Below are positions 43,753 to 53,755 of a DNA stretch of 64,000 nt, piece by piece. Below the pieces are notes generated by a model. It saw nothing but the letters and a program-made list of their open reading frames with translations. It was not told the DNA's origin and did no database searches. The stretch is from Cordilura impudica (Eukaryota; Arthropoda; Insecta; Diptera; Scathophagidae). The stretch spans positions 57,335,716 through 57,399,715 of the forward strand of contig OY821517.1 of NCBI GenBank assembly GCA_963682025.1, read 5' to 3'. Position 1 is the stretch's first letter; each line of letters opens with the position of its first letter. The position numbers were made by a program, and so were the translations under genes.

Positions 43753-44388
43753 GGAGTTAGTTTATAGCGAGCTCGGCGGGACCGGCCAAATTAGTTCCTT
43801 ATAGACTAAGTTCGTTATAACCGTAGTATTTTTTGATTTGTCCGAAAGGTTTAAAAAGTTATTTTTAGTTGAATAAGTTTATTTAATTTGGGCGTTTTAA
43901 AAAGTTATAAAACATAAATTATATTACTAAGATATATATTAATTGTTTGTCTTAATAAGACTAAAATTACCGAGTTTCTATCAAAATAAAATATTTTTTT
44001 AAAATCATATAATATGAAAAACTCCTTATGTATAGAAGCAGAAAGTAAAAGGAAAGGTTGGCTACTGGCAAACTTTTACGAAAATATACATAAAAGGACC
44101 TTTTACAAAACTTCATTTGAAAATCGAATTTTTTTTTTTTGTATTAAAATTAAATGAAAATAAAATTAAATTAAATTGAAATTAATTTTTTTTAAATATA
44201 TAAAATATACGAAAATTCTGAAATGGAAAAAAAAATTTGTTTGTTAAAGTCAAAAGTTTGATATAACCACTGTTCGCTATAAGAGAAGCAATTTGTATGA
44301 AAAATGTGATTAAAACTCTTGGGACCGAAGAAATTCTTCGCTATGAACAAAAATTTATTACAACCAGGGTTCGTTATAAACGAACTCC
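43753..44388. mobile_element. MITE K
   Basis: Inverted ends GGAGTTAGTTTATAGCGAGC and GGAGTTCGTTTATAACGAAC (other strand), about 636 bp. TTCGTTATAA-type motifs recur inside (about 43808, 44270, 44370). No coding capacity; target duplication not clear. Confidence 0.7.
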
Positions 44389-44615
44389 ATTGTATTAAAT
44401 TTTAATAATTTTGGGGATCTCCAATCTCCTCGCTTTACCCGGCCTTTCCATGTTCAAGTCAAATTGATCACACATCCAATAGTCAAAAAATTGTTAAGCA
44501 ACTGTCCCACTGAAAACTTGAAAGAGAGAATTGAAACGTATGATTGTTTAGTAAAAAAGTGTGAGTGCTTTACAGCCTGAGAGCCAAAAATATAACGTGT
44601 GAAAGCCGGGTAATA

Positions 44616-45221
44616 TCTTAAATATATTTACGCTGACCCCTGACTCACTGACTGACTGAGAGACTGACTGATTTTGTATCGCTGGCCAAAATGATACGGT
44701 TCTAATTCCTAGGATTGATCTCGCCCCAACTGACACCACATTACCTTTCATATTAAAACGCCGCCAGTTTCCAGTAATTCCTGCACACGCAATTACCATA
44801 AACAAGGCCAGTCATTTGATTACGTTGGCATTAATTTGGAGACCGCGGTATTTTCACACGGCCAACTGTATGTGGCTTTGTCACGATCAAAAGTTGCAAG
44901 GCACGTATTCAATCGAACCCACAGCAAGGAAAACTATTAAATGACCAACGATATTTCACACGAAATATAGTTTTTCAAGAGATTCTAAATTGAAAAACTT
45001 TTTTGCCAAATATTTCTTATCTGTTTTGATACTTATGTATATAATTTCTACAGACACAATCTTTTTTCACATGTACATATGTATGTATGTAACAATATAA
45101 TTTTCAATTTACCACTATATTAAAAGAAATATAATTTATTATAAATTTTTCGAGTATTTAAATTTAAACTGTTTTATTCATAATTTTTAAACGGGCGCCT
45201 AGGCGCCACACAATCAACTAG
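44616..45221 (+). mobile_element. Non-autonomous Helitron, family HelB
   Basis: 606 bp. Starts TCTTAAATATATTTACGCTG after A44615 and ends with the perfect 14-bp hairpin GGCGCCTAGGCGCC, ten bases, then CTAG before T45222. A (TGAC)n-like run lies near the 5' end. No duplication, as expected for Helitrons. No protein. Confidence 0.82.
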
Positions 45222-45592
45222 TTATTTAGAATTTAAGAAAAACAATTCGGTCTTATTTAACCCTTCAGTGCTCCTGGGATCAAAATAATCTATTGTGATA
45301 TATCTTTGGTGCAATTATCTGCTTATTGCTCGCGAATATAAATTAAAACAACTTTTAACCAATTTTGTTGTAAAATTATTATATGGATTAAAACTATCTA
45401 TATTTTTCTAAATAAAATAAGAAGACCCTCAAATGACCCAAAGCTTATTAAAGACATTTTATTCAAAAGAATATGAAATATCAAAATAAAGAAAATCAAT
45501 ACATATGGCAAGTCGTAAGTGATATCAGAAAACAATTTGAGTCGCACACTAAATCATCCTTAAATACACCAAAATAAATAAAATCAATTTTA
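45222..45592. other. Anonymous sequence
   Basis: Nothing recognised. Confidence 0.4.
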
Positions 45593-46160
45593 TAATTCAT
45601 ATTCTTTTGAATAGTTAGTTTTAGATCCAGTTTTTTAAATTTTGTTTAAGAAAATTTTTTAAAACTAGAAAAAGGAGTTTTCAAAATTTTATCAAAAGAA
45701 TTTTCCATTTTCGGTCTCAATGCGCAATAGGTTAACAACGTAGTAATAAAACAATACTTCGTATCTGAGTACTTATAAGTATAGAGATCAAAAAGAAATT
45801 ATGGTTTTAATCAATTTCCGAAAGTTGAAAAAAATGCCATCAAATTTCATGAGCTATTTTTTTTTTAGCACAAAAGTGTTCTGGGGCATTTGCCATTTCT
45901 TGGCGAAGTTTAATTCGATTTTGAAGTATAATTTAATACTGATCCCGAGTTGTATAACACCTTGTCGAAAAAGTTAAACTATAGAACGAAATTTTCGTAA
46001 AATCTGAAAAAAAAATCATATTTTCCCCATATAAACACACTTGAAATTTTCAATCGCGTTGAGGCACGACTAAATGTTTTTTGATTGGCCCAAAACTTTG
46101 TATTTCTCAGTTTTTTTCTTATTCACATATTTCTAGGGGGTGAGACCGAGAGTTTGAACA
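45593..46160. repeat. Dispersed AT-rich family D, copy 2 (inverted)
   Basis: Inverse of 40590-41150 with clear divergence, so unlike the 36.8-kb copy it is old. It directly follows the KWGCDGSSG codons of Transib T4. Confidence 0.7.
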
Positions 46161-46169
46161 CTTTTTTTT

Positions 46170-47184
46170 TTATTATGGGTCACCTTAGTGCCCACTGCTA
46201 CCGTCACAGCCCCATTTAAATATTGATTTTATGCAATCGTTATTATTGCCTACAGTCATGAGATCATAAAAAGCTGTTGAAATGCCTTGTATTATATGTG
46301 CAACATTATGGTCTACGAGACTTTGCAAACCAACCTTTGCTGAACTTTCAGTAACGTGTATGTCACTGCCATAATATCGTAGCTTGGATAAATATTACTG
46401 TTTCATTCTTTGGCACCAGATCGCATTAGTTTGTATGACCTTTTTGACTATCTACCATCAGTATAAAGAGCTAAAGCTTCCTCAGGTGTATGCGGAATAG
46501 GGGTTTTTGGTGGAGAGTTTACAGATTTTAGCATTTTTGGAGCTATTGCAGATTTTGAACATAACTTTGAAATAACCTATGAAGCGCTTCTTTTTCCAGC
46601 CTTGTAAAGACTTACGCTCGCCGCTACCATTAACTTTTGGTTCGGTGTCTCAATGGCGATTGGTGCAAATTTTTTTTTAGTCTTGCTTGTACACTCTGAA
46701 AAAGGCTTCTCTTTACGTTGGGCAACGGCTGGATTGGGGAAAATAATGTCTTTTTCCAACCACTTCTTATTTCGCTCCTCGAACACTGCCAAAACTTTGT
46801 GACTTTCTTTCCACTTTTGTAAAAGTTTGCTAATAAAATTTCTCAATCGTTTTTGTGTTTGGTGGTATTGTTCTTCGTTATATTTCGAGCGATCAATGAC
46901 ATTAGAAAATACCTGATTTTCAACCATTACAAATTTTTTGTTGGCACTGGTTCACTATGCCATATTAAAAAAAGAGTGCCTTTAGATTTTGCCATTGTAA
47001 CTTTAAAACAAAAAAACCAAAACTTAGCAAAAACTTGCAGCCTATTTTTTAACTTGACATACATAACAACCCTTTTAAACAAACTATGAAACAGTGAATC
47101 GAATCCGGTCGAATCCACCCTACTTTTATTCCACACAAAATTGGATTTCATATCTAAAAACACTTTTACACAGAACATTTTCAA
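46170..47184 (-). pseudogene. Transib T4 transposase, N-terminal half
   Basis: Minus strand. MAKSKGTLFLIWHSEP (about 46990) then NEEQYHQTQKRLRNFISKLL, WKESHKVLAVFEERNKKWLE and FSECTSKTKKKFAP (46577-46927). Several frameshifts follow: TPEEALALYTDG, NSNIYPSYDIM, SDIHVTESSAKVGLQSLVDH, and finally FKWGCDGSSGH at 46187-46219, which holds the first catalytic Asp. The EEALAL, VTESSA and GCDGSSG series matches T1. Family D follows and the C-terminal half is absent. No ends were located. Confidence 0.75.
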
Positions 47185-47439
47185 TTTCCACTGTTAAGCA
47201 CTAAAACATACAATTACAGATCAGAAACCAATTTTTATTTATTAATACATACATTTCAATTAAAATGAAATCGCAAATCTTATTAGAAAATTATATATTT
47301 ATTTTTTGCAACAAAATTGCACTTGAAAAAAGCTAAAAAGTAGTTGCCGAATTTTGAATTTTTTTAATTTAAATTAATTTAATTAAAAAAATTAATTTAA
47401 ATTATTTAAACACTATTACAATTACTACAACTACAATTT

Positions 47440-47766
47440 CTAGGCAGCTTTATTTTTCATCTTAGCCAATACACAAACCAACACTATTTCGGCTTATTAT
47501 TATTGTGAATGAAGATAACGAACTCATTAACAAACACATTAGCAAATTTAATAAACACACACATAGCATATGTATAATTTCATGTATGTGTTAGCAGCAA
47601 CTTTAAATGCAATTTACTCAAAATAAAGGAAAAAATTTAAAAATCTGTAAATCTACAAAACGGCTAAATAGAAATACCTCTCAAATAACATACGTTTGGT
47701 AAAAATCGGTATAAAATGGTAGAACAAAACATCGGTCACAAGAAATCGCCTTACCTATTTATATTT
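47440..47766 (-). mobile_element. HelA Helitron, copy 4
   Basis: Reverse orientation; body AAACACATTAGCAAATTTAA, ACGGCTAAATAGAAATACC, CATCGGTCACAAGAAATCGC. The 3' hairpin end is degraded. Confidence 0.72.
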
Positions 47767-47861
47767 AAGATATGTGAAAAAATTACGTCAAATCTAACAA
47801 ACTATTGAGAAAAAAGTTGTTAACGTTTCGCTCGGATAGAATATGTTTTAAACTCTTTATT

Positions 47862-48372
47862 TTAACTCTCTGTCTGTCGTTAGGCAACCCCATTCCCCCT
47901 TATCCAAATGATCTGAAACTTGTCTCATAGTCTTGTTGTGACTACAGATTAATTTTGGGGTAGTCACGCACAGTTACGCATAGTCACGCACAGTCACGGA
48001 GTGATCTAAATGTCATTTCCCCTGATCCGATCGAAACTTGGTCCATATACTTGCTGTAAAAAAAGGTTAACTTTGACTTAGTGACGCACAGTCACGGATA
48101 GATTTAAAACGGATTTCCCCTCATCGAATCGATCTGAAACTATGTTGATGTACTTGCTGTAAAGAAAGATTAACTTTGACATAGTCACGCACTGTCACAT
48201 ATAGTCACGCACAGTCACGGAGTGATATAAAACCCATTTCCTGTTATCCGATCGATCTGAAACTTGGTAGATAGACTTGCTTTGAAAAAAGATTAACTTT
48301 GACATAGTCAGGCACAGTCACGCATAGTCACGTACAGTCACGCATAGTCACGCACAGTCACGGAGCGATTAA
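47862..48372. repeat. Tandem array derived from family B (~115-bp units)
   Basis: Begins with the family-B segment CTCTCTGTCTGTCGTTAGGC and then repeats a unit of roughly 115 bp containing CCGATCGATCTGAAACT, ACTTGCTGTAAA, GATTAACTTTGACATAGTCA and runs of CACGCACAGT/CACGCATAGT. About three to four degenerate units. It looks like a satellite grown from an internal part of family B. Confidence 0.75.
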
Positions 48373-48771
48373 AACCTCACTTATTGTTGCTTATTGTTTA
48401 TCATATCAGGAACTTTATTTTTTTTTTTTTTTGAAAATTTCGTCTGCTTTCAAGAGCAACCCTAATCTGACTAAGAAAACGCAGCAAATTTGGGCAAAAA
48501 TTCTTTATGTATCAACCACATCTCCCTTCAGTTCGATTCACTTCTACTAGCGACTCCACCCCTTCATTGGTGGCATATCTTTTCCCACCGAGCCATTTCT
48601 TCAAGTATGGAAATATAAAATAATTCGGGGGAGCTAAATCTGGCGCATGAGGTACGTGATGAAGCAATTCGAGCTTTAATAGATATCGGTCATCGCAATA
48701 GTGGATGTGTGAACTGGTGCATCGTCTTGATGAAAGAACACTTTCTTTTTCGCCAAACGTGGCCTCTTTTC

Positions 48772-48775
48772 TTAA
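48772..48775. repeat. TTAA target copy, left of piggyBac PB1
   Basis: TTAA next to CCCTTTCGCTACAAG. Its partner is at 52355-52358. Confidence 0.9.
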
Positions 48776-49193
48776 CCCTTTCGCTACAAGTTTTTACTGG
48801 GTTGCTTAAAAAATCCAATTTTTTTGATTTTTACTATTATTGGCCCTGGGAACAACAATCAATACTCAATTTTTAAAATTTTTTATCCTAAATGGAATGT
48901 ATTCATATGGATACAAATTTCGTGTATGGTAAAGAAAAATGTCAGTGTATTATTTTTTTTATAATTGAGGTTTTATTTATTTTAGTAATTTTAACACATA
49001 AAATTAAAAAATTTTTTTTTCAATAAAAGCAAACATTGTATATAGTTACACGCACAAAATAATAATTATAAATCTAAAATTCATATAATTACAATAAATT
49101 TAGACAAAAATAACACATAAATCTATATTTAATACATAAAATACATATAATCTGAAAAATAAAATATCTTACCAATAATTTATTCATTTGATA

Positions 49194-49613
49194 TATCTGT
49201 GGTCACAAGCGATAACCGCCTAAGTCGACTTAAGAATGATTTGAGTTATGTATGCTATCATATTCTACTAAAACCGCTTTATATTTGCGTGAAATCCTCA
49301 TTTCTCTAACACTGTTTAATAAAAAGTTATTAATGAAGACATACTGACCTAAGTTGTAATGAGGCCCAATTACATTTATATAAAAAGTAATTTTTCTCGA
49401 AAGCATGGTATTCGACGATTTGGGTCATCTTTGCTATCATGTTCTACTAAAAACGCTTTATATTTACGTCAAATTCCCATTTCTCTAACATTGTTTATTA
49501 AAAATGAAAACATTCTGACCTAAGTCGTACTGAAGTTACATTTATATAAAAAGATATTTTTCTCAAAAGTACGATTTTCGACTTAGGCGGTTAATACTTG
49601 TGACCACAGATAT
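49194..49613. mobile_element. MITE H
   Basis: Inverted ends TATCTGTGGTCACAAGCGAT and TATCTGTGGTCACAAGTATT, both continuing AACCGCCTAAGTCGA; about 420 bp with TA at both sides. The inside is an imperfect tandem duplication (GCTATCATATTCTACTAAAA / GCTATCATGTTCTACTAAAA). Inserted next to the piggyBac codons EFHYI. Confidence 0.78.
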
Positions 49614-49615
49614 AA

Positions 49616-51460
49616 TGGAATTCCTTGAAGCAATTTCTCGATCCATTGGGAATGCACAGGAAAACATTACACTTTGCACGCTTGTATCTAGTTTGTCCGT
49701 TGCATCCTTTGACTTTGCATCTACCTTCATTCGTCGTGTGTTCTGGCCAATGCTGATTTCCGTCGAATCAAACAGAAATTGAAGGTGTAGCTTTACGTTT
49801 CTTATCGCAGGTCGTTGGACTGATTGTAATATCCTCATTTTGGCATAATGTTGGGCGTCCATGCTTACGAGAACATGCCTGTTGATTAGACCGAGCTTAA
49901 AGACAATGCGCAATATCGTTACGAAGGCTTAGTAAGTTCATATACTTATTTTTCAAATTATTGTTGTCGTGATCCATTTTATACTCTAACCACGTGTTAC
50001 ATAGAACTAAATCAATGAAGTGATCAAGAATCTTAAGAGTCCACTTTCCAGATCTAATCGAAATTCTATATAAAGAAAGGAGAAAATCCATTTTGTCTAC
50101 TCCTTCCATACTGATGTTGTACTCTGATACAATGTTTGGTTGCGTTATTTTAAAACTTTTCTTTTTTTCAGCACAAAATCGTGACACTACTTTGACGGGC
50201 TCTTGGCCATGGATTGATGACACGACTTGCACAATTCCCCCATCAAGACATCTAAGAAGAAAAATATTGTCTGCTCTTTCTATACGGAAGTCAAAAGTTC
50301 CACGGCCTTCTTTTTTCAAATTCTTTTCAGACTTAAAATCAATTTTGCCGAATCTATTCCCTATTATAGCACCTGTAGCCCAAATTCCTTTTTGGCGTAA
50401 ATATAATACCAAATTTAGAGTTGCAAAATAATTATCAAAATATATTTTATGATTTTTTTCCTCAGGAACAGTTTTTACAAGATGAATCACAATATCAGAG
50501 AAAAACCCTAGCTTTGAGCCAGTTAATATTGTTCCTTTTCCCTGATATATCTCAAAATCATAAACTATGCCTTTGGAGCTACAAAGGCAAAATATCTTCA
50601 TTCCCCATTTGATGGTTTTTTAAGGCATGTACTGTCTCAGAGTGGTTCTTCCTTTAAAAGGAACCATCATCTCATCCACACAAAATTTTCATGTTTTGGA
50701 ATAGCGTACGATTTTTTTTGTAAACATGTTTATTATAGGGCGAATTTTGTAAAGCTTATCGCTTCCTGATTGGTCTATTGTGAATTTTAAATTATTTCGC
50801 AAAGAATGGAATCTATTCCTGATCATATTTTCTGGGAATGCTGGTATTACGGTGCCCATTGTCCAATACATTTCCAAACGCGGATAGCCAATGGTACCAA
50901 TCAATTTTTCTAGAGCTTGAAATTTTAAAAGTTCTTCTTTAGTTAAACTGAGAGATTTCCCATATTTAGTCATTGATGCCTGGCTTGTTGAAGGTTCAAG
51001 TTGTTGAAGAAAGTTTTCTGTAAAGTACTCCAACAAATACTCGACAGGCAATTTAATATTTTTCTTTGGTAACGTTTCAGAAAATGAAGTCTCTGGATTA
51101 GTCCAAGAAGCTTTTTTCCAACGAAATTGGTCAGCCTTTTTAAGTGAAACTTGTGGAAATTGAAAAATTGTGTGACTCTCTTGAACGGTTCCATCAACTG
51201 CAAGACTTTCTTCGATCTCAATAACCCTATCACCTATATCCTTATTATTATCAATATTAATATCTTGAATGTTGATCTCATATGGACCTTCTCTAGAAAG
51301 CTCTTTAAATAAAAATCTGTTATTATTATTAAAAGCATCATATAAGTTGTTATAACTTCAGATTCTTCCGACTCTTCCAAGTCAGAAATATCGGAATCAG
51401 CAAAACTGGTTTAAATTTTTTCAATTTCAGAGTCCCTTATTTTTCTTGCCATTTTTCTAA
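49616..51460 (-). pseudogene. piggyBac PB1 transposase (DDE_Tnp_1_7-type)
   Basis: Minus strand, at least three frame breaks. N-terminal acidic region 51240-51460. 50689-51051 reads VEYLLEYFTENFLQQL, SLTKEELLKFQALEKLIGTI and YPRLEMYWTMG. Just below, NFCVDEMMVPFKGRTTLRQY holds the first catalytic Asp. 49897-50601 reads KIYFDNYFATLNLVLYLRQK (second Asp), IWATGAIIGNRF and GVDKMDFLLSLYRISIRSGK (third Asp). The Cys-rich C-terminus survives in a shifted frame (CNVFLCIPNGSRNCFKEFH) just before MITE H. PGBD3-like by layout. Confidence 0.87.
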
Positions 51461-51624
51461 ATAAATTCAAAAAAAAAAAAACAAAAAGGTTTTTTTAAAA
51501 TTTCAATATTTTTCTCAGTTTTGTAAAAATCCAAAATTCTTTTTATGAAAACTAGAGGACCCCTGCTGCTCCGCAGCATTATATTATATTATATTATATT
51601 AATTTTTATAATATAATACTAAAA

Positions 51625-52067
51625 TTTGCCAAGAGAAGTTAACGTACAGTAATGCCAAATTATGCCAAGAGAAGTTAACGTACAGTAAAAGTAAAGTTGA
51701 TTGTCCACGCATAACTTTCCTCAAACCCAACGAATTTGCCAAGAGAAGTTAACGTACAGTAATGCCAAATTATGCCAAGAGAAGTTAACGTACAGTAAAA
51801 GTAAAGTTGATTGTCCACGCATAACTATCCTCAAACCCAACGAATTTGCCAAGAGAAGTTAACGTACAGTAATGCCAAAATATTCCAAGATAAGTTAACG
51901 TACAGTAAAAGTAAAGTTGATTCTCCACGCATAACTTTCCTCAAACACAACGAATTTGCCAAGAGAAGTTAACGTGCAGTAATGCCAAAATATGCCAAGA
52001 TAAGTTAACGTACAGTAAAAGTAAAGTTGATTCTCCACGCATAACTTTCCTCAAACCCAACGAATTT
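51625..52067. repeat. 110-bp minisatellite, four units
   Basis: Units start TTTGCCAAGAGAAGTTAACG at 51625, 51735, 51845 and 51955. Each holds two copies of a GCCAAGAGAAGTTAACG motif followed by TACAGTAA. Units differ by a few bases only. A TATTA microsatellite (51575-51600) precedes the array. Confidence 0.92.
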
Positions 52068-52354
52068 AAGCAGTTAATAGCTCAAGAGAAGGAGCTTGAT
52101 CCACTGAGTGTTCTAGGACCTATGTCAACAGCCTACGTTAATTAGAACTCTAGTTATAGAGGTTTGAGAGAAGAAAAATATTGAAAAAAATCTTGAATGC
52201 AAAGTTTATTCATAAATTCTTTTAATATATAAGATTATTCACAAGACCTTAAAAAACAATTTTACGTCGATATCCAAATCGATTCATTGATTTAGAGATT
52301 GCTAGACGAATCCAAACTTGAGTGTAGCCATATGGATACAATGTAGCCAAAGGG

Positions 52355-52358
52355 TTAA
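52355..52358. repeat. TTAA target copy, right of piggyBac PB1
   Basis: Follows GTAGCCAAAGGG. Mariner M3 coding sequence continues after it. Confidence 0.9.
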
Positions 52359-53101
52359 TTTCATCACTTGCCGTTCAGTGTTTTTTCTTTTTGAAGATAA
52401 TTCAATAAAAATTATCCCATGCGCATCCCAAAAAACTGACGCCATAACCTGCATATGGAACTGTCTTTGGACACCATTCTCCCAGTTCAGTCCATTGTTT
52501 TAAGTGTTCTTTTGTCTCAGGTGTGAAGCTGTGGACCCTTGTCTCATCCATGGTTACGAATCGACGCAAAAGCTCGGCTTTGTTGCAGTAGTACATCACC
52601 AAAAAATCGATAGTAACATCTGCAGGACGCTGTTTTTGTGAGCTCAAGCGACATCTTGCGGACAGCTTTCTCATCTCCAAATTTTCGGTAAATATGCGAT
52701 ATATAGTACCTTTTGAAATGGCTACCATCTCAGTTCGCTTACGCACCTTGAGCCGACGATCATTCAATACCGTTTTGTGGATTTTCTTAACCGTTTCTGG
52801 AGTGGCGATCTCAGTTGATCGACCACTACGGTGTTCGTTTTGCCAGCTCGTACAGCCTCGTTATAACTCTGCCAACCAATATTTTATAGTCGTAAATGAA
52901 GGAGCAGACTCCCTCAGAGTAGAATTTAGCTTGGCTTCAATATTTGTTGGACAGAGACCTTTCAAACGAAAGGTTACGTATTGGATTACATAACGGTGAC
53001 CATTTTTTTTCCCCATTTTTACAAAGTCACTGAGATCGTCAAATTTTGATGGCTCAAAAAAAAAATTAAACAACGTGGTACCTCTTGAAACTTAACACAT
53101 A

Positions 53102-53262
53102 TGTGACCTTCTCCGAGAAAAGGGGCGTAGTGTGTCAAATGACGGGTTGTGTCAAAAACGGTGGATTCTGGTGCCTAAAAGGGTGTAGAAGCTTTAAATG
53201 CGTTTTTTTTTCTCAAAACTTAATTTTCACACACTAGGTCCCTTTTCTCGTAGAAGGTCACA
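53102..53262. mobile_element. MITE E, copy 2 (complete)
   Basis: 161 bp. TIRs start TGTGACCTTCTCCGAGAAAA and TGTGACCTTCTACGAGAAAA, extending through AGGG.C.TAGTGTG; TA on each side (53100-53101, 53263-53264). No coding capacity. TA duplication suggests mobilisation by a Tc1/mariner transposase. Confidence 0.85.
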
Positions 53263-53269
53263 TATGTTT

Positions 53270-53732
53270 TATAAGGTTGCCACTTTTAACCAAAGTAATG
53301 GTACGTTTCGTCGTCCATTATGCAGCAGCGGTATTTTTTATGAAACATGATTTCAGTTTCCGTGATCTGTGTTTGACCTCTAAATTTCTACTTTGTGTAT
53401 TTTCCAACTTGCATTGGCTTTGTCTTTTCAGACCAAATAGTCCGAGCTCTGATCTAACCGGGGTGCTTTTTTGATGGATTTATTGGGAGCTCTTTTCAGT
53501 ATAATTTCTATTTTCTTGGACTTAAAAACATCACGTAGACCTTTCTTTCTTCCCGAACCAGATTTCATATCAATGGTAAAACTATCCTGATAGTTTATAA
53601 TAACACTGGACACAGTTTGCGGGAAAACTTTTAATTATTTGACCAACTTTTTGTGGAACCAAGTCGAATTTTGTTCAAAATATTTATTTAATAATTTTAG
53701 GACGTACTTCTGTTAAATCACTCATTTTAATC
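53270..53732 (-). pseudogene. Tc1-like transposase, N-terminal half
   Basis: Minus strand: start MSDLTEVRPKIIK near 53729, then KVGQIIKSFPQTVSSVIINY (helix-turn-helix), SGSGRKKGLRDVFKSKKIEI (the GRxR-like linker between DNA-binding motifs) and LKRAPNKSIKKAPRLDQSSD. The catalytic half is absent; MITE E lies at its lower edge. Low similarity to M1-M3, so a separate Tc1-type lineage. Confidence 0.65.
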
Positions 53733-53755
53733 CAACTAAGAACAAATTAACTGGG

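Larger units (their letters stand above)
48776..52354 (-). mobile_element. piggyBac element PB1, complete ends
   Basis: 3579 bp with TIRs CCCTTTCGCTACAAG and CCCTTTGGCTACATTG (other strand) and TTAA duplications. Contains a decayed transposase gene on the minus strand, MITE H near the protein C-terminus, and a 110-bp minisatellite between the 5' end and the gene. ATATGGATACAA recurs near both ends (48917 and 52330), a possible subterminal repeat. The host is mariner M3. Confidence 0.9.
48400..53090 (-). pseudogene. mariner transposase relic M3, split by a piggyBac
   Basis: N-terminal part 52861-53073 (GLCPTNIEAKLNSTLRESAP, FTTIKYWLAEL) and 52402-52800 (DRRLKVRKRTEMVAISKGTI, LRRFVTMDETRVHSFTPET with the first catalytic Asp). 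The piggyBac PB1 lies at 48776-52354. The C-terminal part is below it: RLAKKKVFFHQDDAPVHTST (second Asp), DLAPPNYFIFPYLKKWLGG and ATNEGVE. The third Asp of D34D appears as Asn (APPNYF). A different mariner subfamily from M1 and M2. Confidence 0.85.

Noticed and set aside
47930..48370. CRISPR-like array of short repeats
   Set aside because: The short GTCACGCA units are not separated by unique spacers, the larger unit is ~115 bp, and the genome is eukaryotic.
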